From Alphaproteobacteria bacterium (lineage in GTDB: Bacteria; Pseudomonadota; Alphaproteobacteria; UBA2136; JALTLI01): a DNA stretch of 16,241 bases. This document shows positions 1 to 5,056 of this stretch, piece after piece. Every line of letters starts with the position of its first letter. The first letter of the stretch is position 1. The DNA is taken from NCBI GenBank assembly GCA_027005635.1, contig JALTLI010000107.1, positions 1 through 16,241 on the forward strand, given 5' to 3'. The position numbers were made by a program, and so were the translations under genes. The notes under the pieces were generated by a model. It searched no databases and had not been told where the DNA came from. It saw nothing but the letters and a program-made list of their open reading frames with translations.

Positions 1-2
1 GT

Positions 3-206
3 ATTATTCCTGTAGATATTTATGTTCCGGGCTGTCCTCCAACAGCAGAAGCTTTAGTTTATGGTATTTTACAGCTGCGTAATAAAATCCGTACAGAAGG
101 CAAAGTGTTTAATCGTAGTGAGAAAAAACCACAATATGCTTACGCTGCAGGTGAAAAATCTCCTTATTCATTATTGGAACGTCATAAAGGTAAGGAAGAT
201 AGCTAA
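3..206 (+). CDS. nuoB: NADH-quinone oxidoreductase subunit B, C-terminal part (5' end outside the window)
   Basis: The first 67 visible codons encode the end of NuoB, the connecting-arm subunit that carries the last [4Fe-4S] cluster (N2), which passes electrons to quinone. The frame opens at position 3. It shows IIPVDIYVPGCPPTAEALVYG, whose PGCPP cysteine is a known ligand of N2, followed by the amphipathic ILQLRNKI helix typical of the family's C-terminus. The tail after this (about 35 residues, ending SLLERHKGKEDS) is polar and variable. The stop TAA at 204-206 shares its last A with the nuoC start, a TAATG coupling junction. The N-terminus, with the other three cluster cysteines, lies upstream. 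The gene is intact as far as it can be seen. Confidence 0.97.
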   Translation: MIPVDIYVPGCPPTAEALVYGILQLRNKIRTEGKVFNRSEKKPQYAYAAGEKSPYSLLERHKGKEDS

Positions 207-874
207 TGACTCATATAGATAAATGTTTTGATATGCAAAAGCTTGTCCAATTAGAAAAATACATTCTTAAAGAAAATGAAAGTATTATTCATGAAATTTC
301 TATTAAAAATAGAGAATTAACAATTTTATGTAGAAAACTTCACATAGAAGATATTCTACGCTTTTTAAGAGATGATAAAAAATGTCAATTTAAAATGTTA
401 ATAGATATTTGTGGTGTGGATTGGCCAGAAAGAGAAAAACGTTTTGATGTGGTTTATCATTTGCTTTCAATTTCTAATAATTTAAGGGTAAGAGTTAAAT
501 TAAATACTAAGGAAAATTTAGCTGTACCAAGTGTTTGTTCTGTTTTTGAATGTGCTAACTGGTTTGAACGTGAAGCTTATGATATGTTTGGTATTAAATT
601 TGAAGGTCACCCAGATTTACGTAGATTATTAACAGATTACGATTTTGACGGTTTCCCATTACGCAAAGATTTCCCACTAGTTGGTAAAACAGAAGTTTAT
701 TACGATGAAAAATTAAAATGTGTAGCATCAAAACCAGTTGATATGCCACAGGAATATCGTCATTTTGATAATGTATCTCCTTGGCATGGGCTAGATGATC
801 CTATTTCATTAGCCGAAGAAGATAACGTTTTTGATAGAGGTGAATTTGTAGAAGAGGAAATAGTAAATGAATAA
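206..874 (+). CDS. nuoC: NADH-quinone oxidoreductase subunit C (30 kDa)
   Basis: NuoC is a cofactor-free peripheral-arm subunit that packs against NuoD near the quinone site. The 222-residue product carries the 30 kDa-subunit signature: EREAYDMFGI at 121-130, GHPDLRRLLTDY at 134-145 and PLRKDFP at 151-157. CGVDWPER lies near residues 69-76. The C-terminus is acidic (EEDNVFDRGEFVEEE). The start is set by the TAATG overlap with nuoB and a purine-rich AAGGA at 192-196. The gene is separate from nuoD, unlike the fused nuoCD of enterobacteria, and the two overlap by 8 nt. The N-terminal 50 residues are lysine-rich and diverged, which is common for this subunit. Confidence 0.98.
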   Translation: MTHIDKCFDMQKLVQLEKYILKENESIIHEISIKNRELTILCRKLHIEDILRFLRDDKKCQFKMLIDICGVDWPEREKRFDVVYHLLSISNNLRVRVKLNTKENLAVPSVCSVFECANWFEREAYDMFGIKFEGHPDLRRLLTDYDFDGFPLRKDFPLVGKTEVYYDEKLKCVASKPVDMPQEYRHFDNVSPWHGLDDPISLAEEDNVFDRGEFVEEEIVNE

Positions 875-2096
875 AACTTCCACAAATAATACAAGCACTA
901 AGGAGATGTTCTTAAATGAGAACATGACAGTAAACTTTGGGCCACAACACCCTGCTGCTCATGGTGTTTTGCGCTTAATTTTGGAAATGGATGGCGAAGT
1001 TGTTGAACGTGCAGATCCTCATATTGGTTTACTTCATCGTGGTACAGAAAAATTAATTGAAAACAAAACATATATTCAAGCTTTACCTTATTTTGATAGG
1101 CTAGATTATGTATCTATGATGTGCCAAGAACATGTTTGGTGTTTATCAACTGAAAAATTGTTAGGCATAACAGTTCCAATACGTGGGCAATATATTAGGG
1201 TATTATTTTCTGAAATAACCAGAATTTTAAACCATTTAATGTGGTTAGGAACTCATGTTCTTGATGTGGGTGCCATGAGTGTTTTCTTATATGCCTTCAA
1301 AGAACGTGAATATTTAATGGATTTTTATGAAGAAGTTTCTGGTGCAAGAATGCATGCTAATTACTTCCGCCCAGGTGGAGTAGCCCGTGATTTACCCGCA
1401 GGTTTAATTGAAAAAATCTTAGCATGGAATGAAAAATTCCGTCCACAAATAGAAGAATGGGATAAACTTGTTACCAATAACCGTATTTGGCGTCAACGTA
1501 CGGTGGATATAGGTATTGTTGATAGCTCAGATGCTATTGAAATGGGCTTTACAGGCCCGATGTTGCGTGGTTCTGGCGTAGCTTGGGACTTACGTAAATC
1601 TCAACCATATGAATGTTACGATGAATTAGAATTTGATATACCAGTTGGTAAAAATGGTGATAGCTTTGATAGATATTTGGTAAGAATGGAAGAAATGCGT
1701 CAAAGCAGTTCAATAATTGACCAATGCCTAGATAAACTTGCTAATGATGCAGAAGTTAGAAATGGACCTGTAAAAGTGCAAAACTTTAAAGTTTCCCCAC
1801 CAACACGTGATGATATGAAAGAAAATATGGAAGCATTAATTCATCATTTTAAATATTTTACTGAAGGTTTTCATGTTCCAGCTGGTGAAGTTTACGCTCC
1901 GATTGAAGCACCAAAAGGTGAAATGGGGGTATACTTAGTTTCAACAGGCGGGCCAAAACCATACAGAGCAAAAATTCGAGCTCCAGGGTATGTTCATTTG
2001 CAGGCAATGGATAAAATGGCAAAAGGGCATATGCTTGCTGATGTTACCACCATAATAGGCACAATGGATATTGTATTTGGGGAGATTGATAGGTGA
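867..2096 (+). CDS. nuoD: NADH-quinone oxidoreductase subunit D (49 kDa)
   Basis: NuoD forms most of the quinone-binding pocket together with NuoB and descends from the large subunit of [NiFe] hydrogenases. The reading has 409 residues from the ATG at 867. It shows GPQHPAAHG at 25-33 (quinone-site loop), PHIGLLHRGTEK at 51-62, YFRPGGVARDLP near 165 and LRRSQPYE-like LRKSQPYECYDE. It ends IVFGEIDR, the normal family C-terminus, so it is not truncated by the repeats that follow. The start is uncertain. The ATG at 867 overlaps nuoC by 8 nt, but in-frame ATGs also occur at 906 and 924, and the best Shine-Dalgarno sequence (AAGGAG, 900-905) lies inside the long reading. A start at 924 would give MTVNFGPQHP, also a natural N-terminus. 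The stop is TGA. Confidence 0.97.
   Translation: MNKTSTNNTSTKEMFLNENMTVNFGPQHPAAHGVLRLILEMDGEVVERADPHIGLLHRGTEKLIENKTYIQALPYFDRLDYVSMMCQEHVWCLSTEKLLGITVPIRGQYIRVLFSEITRILNHLMWLGTHVLDVGAMSVFLYAFKEREYLMDFYEEVSGARMHANYFRPGGVARDLPAGLIEKILAWNEKFRPQIEEWDKLVTNNRIWRQRTVDIGIVDSSDAIEMGFTGPMLRGSGVAWDLRKSQPYECYDELEFDIPVGKNGDSFDRYLVRMEEMRQSSSIIDQCLDKLANDAEVRNGPVKVQNFKVSPPTRDDMKENMEALIHHFKYFTEGFHVPAGEVYAPIEAPKGEMGVYLVSTGGPKPYRAKIRAPGYVHLQAMDKMAKGHMLADVTTIIGTMDIVFGEIDR
900..927 (+). promoter_or_regulatory. Internal Shine-Dalgarno with three-codon mini-ORF at the nuoD start
   Basis: AAGGAG at 900-905 is followed after 10 nt by an out-of-frame ATG at 916, which reads ATG AGA ACA TGA and stops at 925-927. That TGA overlaps the in-frame nuoD ATG at 924 as ATGA. 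The arrangement is seen directly. Its use, as a reinitiation start producing NuoD without the first 19 residues, is inference. The alternative is that translation simply continues from the ATG at 867 and the motif is chance. Confidence 0.35.
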
Positions 2097-2120
2097 TTTT
2101 TGCAATAAATTTAAACCATA

Positions 2121-2200
2121 GGATTGTGTCATACCAGAATTTAGATTTTGTCCAATTTTGTAAAAAATTGGTAATAAAAGCAAATATCAGGTATCTCAAA
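2121..2200 (-). repeat. Palindromic repeat copy A
   Basis: Read on the minus strand this begins GAGATACCTGATATTTG and ends CTGGTATGACA. The outer arms ATACC (2131-2135) and GGTAT (2190-2194) enclose a perfect 8-bp stem, CCAATTTT (2152-2159) and AAAATTGG (2164-2171), with a GTAA loop. The two stems are nearly concentric, so the unit is one long imperfect hairpin. It is AT-rich like its surroundings, which suggests an old, drifted copy. Neither strand has a T-run after the stem, so it is not an intrinsic terminator. Confidence 0.7.
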
Positions 2201-2227
2201 GCTATAAAAACATCGAATTTAATAATC

Positions 2228-2306
2228 ATGAGATCTTTGATAGCTAAGTTTTCTAACCAGTTTGTACCAAATTGGAGAAAACAAACCTTCTGGGATGACA
2301 TCTTGC
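2228..2306 (+). repeat. Palindromic repeat copy B, inverted relative to copy A
   Basis: This begins GAGATCTTTGATAG and ends CTGGGATGACA, aligning to the minus strand of copy A at about two-thirds identity by hand. Its core is TTTTCT (2249-2254), a 2-nt bulge, CCAGTTTG (2257-2264), a TAC loop, CAAATTGG (2268-2275) and AGAAAA (2276-2281), a 14-bp stem with a single wobble-type mismatch. A short hairpin, CATCT-TGCT-AGATG (2299-2312), follows directly. Since A and B are inverted, they could also pair with each other as one large hairpin. Confidence 0.65.
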
Positions 2307-2349
2307 TAGATGGTAATAAATTTACAAGTTTACAATTTCTAACAAACAT

Positions 2350-2414
2350 GCACGTCATGCCGGCGAACACACTCGTGTGGTTGGCCGGTATCCACGGAGA
2401 AATAAACCCCGTGC
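2350..2414 (-). repeat. GC-rich dispersed palindromic element (copy C)
   Basis: ATGCCGGC (2357-2364) pairs with GCCGGTAT (2384-2391) with one wobble, enclosing CACAC-TC-GTGTG (2368-2379). The outer ends GCACG (2350-2354) and CGTGC (2410-2414) are also complementary. A second stem, CACGG (2393-2397) with CCGTG (2409-2413), competes with the outer one. The minus strand translates as WIPA, then NHTSV, then FAGMT, which is the familiar WIPAFAGMT product of proteobacterial intergenic palindromes with an enlarged tip. The unit is clearly richer in G+C than everything around it, so it probably arrived later than copies A and B. Confidence 0.75.
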
Positions 2415-2443
2415 GAATCACTCAAAATAAAAAGGCAGAGTAA

Positions 2444-3010
2444 ATGAAAGCTGTAAAAACAAAAAAAACACAACAACAAACCTTTTCTAGCACAACAGAA
2501 AAGAAAATAAAAAACATCCTAAAGCGTTACCCAAAAGGGCGTGAGCAATCTGCTGTTATTCCAGTTTTAAAATTGGCTCAAGATGAATTTGATGGCTGGT
2601 TAAGCGTACCAACAATGGATTTAGTGGCTACTCGTTTGGGCTTGCCATATATCCGAGTTTACGAAGTTGCAACTTTTTATACCATGTTTAACTTAAAACC
2701 TGTGGGCAAATTTCATATTCAAGTTTGTACAAACTGCGCTTGCATGATAAGCGGAAGTGAAAGAGTTGTTGAAATGGTAAAAGCTGAAACATCACTTAAA
2801 AAAGAGGGTGAAATTTCAAAAGATGGTTTATTTACCTTAACAGAAGTTGAATGTTTAGGCGCCTGCGTAGAAGCACCAATGATGCAAGTAAATAACCGTT
2901 ACTATACAAAACTTACAGATAGCAAAGTTCGTAAGCTTATAAAAACTATGAAAAATGGTGAAATGCCTGAATCTGTTACACCAACAGCTGATATGCCGGA
3001 GGGATACTAA
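2444..3010 (+). CDS. nuoE: NADH-quinone oxidoreductase subunit E (24 kDa, [2Fe-2S])
   Basis: NuoE is a thioredoxin-like ferredoxin holding cluster N1a, next to the FMN of NuoF in the NADH dehydrogenase module. The 188-residue product has the four ligands C95 and C100 (in VCTNCACM) and C137 and C141 (in VECLGACVEAP). The N-terminal helical part contains FDGWLSVPTMDLVA and the YEVATFYTMF motif near 73-82. The first 22 residues are lysine- and threonine-rich and poorly conserved. It starts immediately after the TAA of the spacer frame, with a purine-rich AAAAGGCAGAG just upstream. Unlike some alphaproteobacterial NuoE proteins it has no long C-terminal extension. Confidence 0.97.
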   Translation: MKAVKTKKTQQQTFSSTTEKKIKNILKRYPKGREQSAVIPVLKLAQDEFDGWLSVPTMDLVATRLGLPYIRVYEVATFYTMFNLKPVGKFHIQVCTNCACMISGSERVVEMVKAETSLKKEGEISKDGLFTLTEVECLGACVEAPMMQVNNRYYTKLTDSKVRKLIKTMKNGEMPESVTPTADMPEGY

Positions 3011-3014
3011 AATC

Positions 3015-4316
3015 ATGAAAAAAACTCCAGTTTTAAAAATAGAAGATAAAGTTTTCAAAAACCTAGATGGTAAAGGTGATTGGGGAATTAAAGGCTATAA
3101 AGAACGTGGCGGTTATAAAGGCTTAAAAAAACTTTTAACTACAGAACCTACTAAGCATATTGAAAAACTTAAAGATAGCATGTTACGTGGCAGAGGTGGT
3201 GCAGGTTTTCCAACTGGTTTGAAGTGGTCATTTATGCCACCAGCTGATGCTAAACGTCCAAGTTATTTAGTGTGTAATGCCGATGAAGGTGAACCGGGGA
3301 CTTGTAAAGATAGAGATATTTTACGTTATGACCCTCATACATTAGTAGAAGGTTTAATAGTTGGTTGCTATACAATTGGCGCAAAAGCTAGCTATATTTA
3401 TGTTCGTGGTGAATATTATGATGAAAGCTCAAGGCTTAATCAAGCAATTGAACAAGCATACGCTGATGGCTTACTTGGTAAAAATATTTTAGGTACAGGC
3501 GTAGATGTAGATATTTACGTTCATCTAGGTGCCGGAGCATATATTTGCGGAGAAGAAACAGCATTACTTGAAAGCTTAGAAGGCAAAAAAGGTCAGCCAC
3601 GAGTGAAACCTCCATTCCCAGCTGGTTATGGTTTGTATGGTTGCCCAACTACTATTAATAATGTGGAAACTATTGCTCAAGTTCCACCTATTCTTAAAAA
3701 TAAACTAGATTGGTGGAAACGCTGGGGACGTGATAATAACCACGGTACAAAAATATTTAGTGTTTCTGGTTCAGTTAATAAACCTGGTAACTTTGAAGCA
3801 CCAATGAGTATTCCGCTAAAAGAATTAATTGAAGATTACGCTGGTGGTGTAATTGGTGGTTGGGATAATTTGCAGGCTATTATTCCTGGTGGTTCTTCAA
3901 CTCCGATGCTTAATCCTGCGCAAGCAGAAACCATGCTTATGGATTTTGACGCCCTGCGTGAAGAAGGTACAGGTTTAGGAACAGCAGCAGTTGTTGTTAT
4001 GAATAATGATGTTGATTTAATTGCAGTTATGACTCGTATTTCTAAGTTTTATGCCCATGAAAGTTGTGGGCAGTGTACGCCGTGCAGAGAAGGTGTCGGC
4101 TGGGTTTATAAACTAATGAAACGTTTAGGTGAGGGGGAAGGTACTCAAGATGAAATTGATATGCTCCTTGGCATAACTAAACAAATAGAAGGTAAAACAA
4201 TTTGTGCATTTGCCGATGGTGCAATGTGGCCAGTTCAAGGAACTATGAAACATTTCAGGCATTTATTTGAAGAACGAATTAAAAAGAATAAAACAAAAAA
4301 AAGTAAGGTAGCTTAA
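3015..4316 (+). CDS. nuoF: NADH-quinone oxidoreductase subunit F (51 kDa, NADH/FMN)
   Basis: NuoF binds NADH and FMN and carries cluster N3, so it is the entry point for electrons. The 433-residue protein shows the glycine-rich nucleotide/FMN loop GRGGAGFP at 59-66 and CNADEGEPGTCKDRDILR near 87-104. GAGAYICGEETALLESLEG lies near 162-180. The [4Fe-4S] ligands are C351, C354 and C357 in ESCGQCTPC, plus C397 in KTICAFADG. I chose the ATG at 3015, 4 nt after the nuoE stop, because GGAGGG at 2998-3003 lies 11 nt before it and the protein begins at the family's usual point. The frame extends 20 codons further upstream into nuoE, but that part is not NuoF-like. The C-terminal ten residues are lysine-rich. 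Confidence 0.98.
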   Translation: MKKTPVLKIEDKVFKNLDGKGDWGIKGYKERGGYKGLKKLLTTEPTKHIEKLKDSMLRGRGGAGFPTGLKWSFMPPADAKRPSYLVCNADEGEPGTCKDRDILRYDPHTLVEGLIVGCYTIGAKASYIYVRGEYYDESSRLNQAIEQAYADGLLGKNILGTGVDVDIYVHLGAGAYICGEETALLESLEGKKGQPRVKPPFPAGYGLYGCPTTINNVETIAQVPPILKNKLDWWKRWGRDNNHGTKIFSVSGSVNKPGNFEAPMSIPLKELIEDYAGGVIGGWDNLQAIIPGGSSTPMLNPAQAETMLMDFDALREEGTGLGTAAVVVMNNDVDLIAVMTRISKFYAHESCGQCTPCREGVGWVYKLMKRLGEGEGTQDEIDMLLGITKQIEGKTICAFADGAMWPVQGTMKHFRHLFEERIKKNKTKKSKVA

Positions 4317-4318
4317 CA

Positions 4319-5056
4319 ATGTTAGAGAGTATTTTTAACTATTATATTAATAACTTAAAGGTTACAGGTAGATTAGCTAGGTTGGAATATTTTCAGCGTA
4401 CTTTATCTTTGATTGCTCCCCTTGTTATTTTTTCTATCCTAATTATTTTGGCTAGTATTAACAATATGAATAGCTATTTTGCTGGTAGTATTGTAATTAA
4501 ATTAGGCTTATGGTTTGGTGTTATATTTTCTATAGCTTTTACTGTTTATTCAGTTATAGCAGGTATAACCTTAAATATTCGCAGGTTACATGATGTTAAT
4601 TTAAGTGGCTGGTGGATTTTAGGTATATATGTAATTCAAATTTTATTAAGTGGTATTTTATTTTCTGTTGTTCCTACTATGGCGGATAATTTATCATTAT
4701 TATTTAGCTTTGGTATTGTTATGGGTTACTTTTTTATTCCAGGGACTGCTGGTAAAAATAATTTTGGTGAAGCAACTATAAACTACAAAGAAGTAGAACC
4801 AGAACCACAACAAATAGAACAGCTAGTAGTAAAAGAAGAGGCTGAAGAAGTAATAGAAAAAACTAAATCTACTAAAAAAACACCAGCTAAAAAAGCAGTT
4901 AAAAAGAAAGCTACTGCAAAAAAAGTGATAGCAAAAAAATCTGCTACTAAAACAAAAACACCATCAAAAACAACAAAAGTAGCTAAAACTAAAAAAACAG
5001 CTACTAAAAAAGCTCCAGCCAAGAAAAAAATAACTAAAGCTAAAGGCACTAAATAA
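4319..5056 (+). CDS. DUF805 membrane protein with lysine-rich histone-like C-terminal tail
   Basis: The function is unknown. Residues 1-150 are a DUF805 membrane domain: GRLARLEYFQR at 17-27, RRLHDVNLSGWW at 88-99 and PGTAGKNNFG at 141-150 are the family's hallmark motifs. Hydrophobic segments lie at about 29-47, 55-83, 98-117 and 125-140. Residues 155-181 are acidic and rich in Glu and Gln. The last 65 residues (181-245) contain 28 lysines with Ala, Thr and Pro and no acidic residue or arginine, like the tails of bacterial histone H1-like proteins. It starts 2 nt after nuoF, with TAAGG at 4304-4308, and its stop overlaps the nuoG start as TAATG, so it is translated with the complex I genes. 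Unrelated frames inside nuo operons are known in alphaproteobacteria. Whether this one aids assembly, binds nucleic acid or is a passenger cannot be told. Confidence 0.9.
   Translation: MLESIFNYYINNLKVTGRLARLEYFQRTLSLIAPLVIFSILIILASINNMNSYFAGSIVIKLGLWFGVIFSIAFTVYSVIAGITLNIRRLHDVNLSGWWILGIYVIQILLSGILFSVVPTMADNLSLLFSFGIVMGYFFIPGTAGKNNFGEATINYKEVEPEPQQIEQLVVKEEAEEVIEKTKSTKKTPAKKAVKKKATAKKVIAKKSATKTKTPSKTTKVAKTKKTATKKAPAKKKITKAKGTK

Larger units (their letters stand above)
2093..2443 (+). other. Open frame spanning the repeat spacer, doubtful gene
   Basis: A 116-codon frame begins at a GTG overlapping the nuoD stop (GTGA) and ends at a TAA directly followed by the nuoE ATG. The predicted peptide resembles no family I recognise and follows the repeat units. 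Copy B gives RSLIAKFSNQFVPNW and copy C gives MPANTLVWLAG. It lacks a Shine-Dalgarno sequence of its own beyond coupling from nuoD. The complementary strand is also open over almost the same span. I treat it as a by-product of repeat insertion in a coupled operon, possibly translated but not shown to be functional. Confidence 0.2.
2097..2443. repeat. nuoD-nuoE spacer made of palindromic repeats
   Basis: This is the only long gap in the operon, where other junctions overlap or leave at most 14 nt. It holds three palindromic units: A (about 2121-2200), B (about 2228-2306) and C (about 2350-2414), plus short AT-rich linkers. A and B are diverged inverted copies of each other. C is GC-rich and its minus strand reads as a WIPA...FAGMT peptide, typical of spurious ORFs over dispersed proteobacterial palindromes. 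No promoter or T-tract terminator is visible. In the transcript the region should fold into successive hairpins between nuoD and nuoE, which could affect mRNA processing or NuoE dosage; that role is inference. Confidence 0.75.

Noticed and set aside
1941..2096. nuoD truncated or disrupted by the repeat insertion
   Set aside because: The C-terminus VFGEIDR is the normal family end, so insertion took place after the stop codon.
2152..2281. Hairpins in the spacer as intrinsic terminators
   Set aside because: Neither the 2152-2171 stem nor the 2249-2281 stem is followed by a T-run on either strand, and the stems are AT-rich. nuoE and all later genes lie downstream on the same strand.
2044..2421. 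Minus-strand 125-codon frame as a gene
   Set aside because: It overlaps the conserved end of nuoD, has no recognisable domain, and its WIPA/FAGMT peptide is the known signature of a spurious frame over a dispersed palindrome.
2955..3014. Longer nuoF reading starting at 2955
   Set aside because: The extra 20 residues lie inside nuoE and do not resemble NuoF. GGAGGG at 2998-3003 points to the ATG at 3015.
4783..5049. Minus-strand frame opposite the lysine-rich tail
   Set aside because: It is the reverse of AAA-rich codons, which gives Phe/Val/Leu-rich sequence automatically. It lies inside a well-supported + strand gene.
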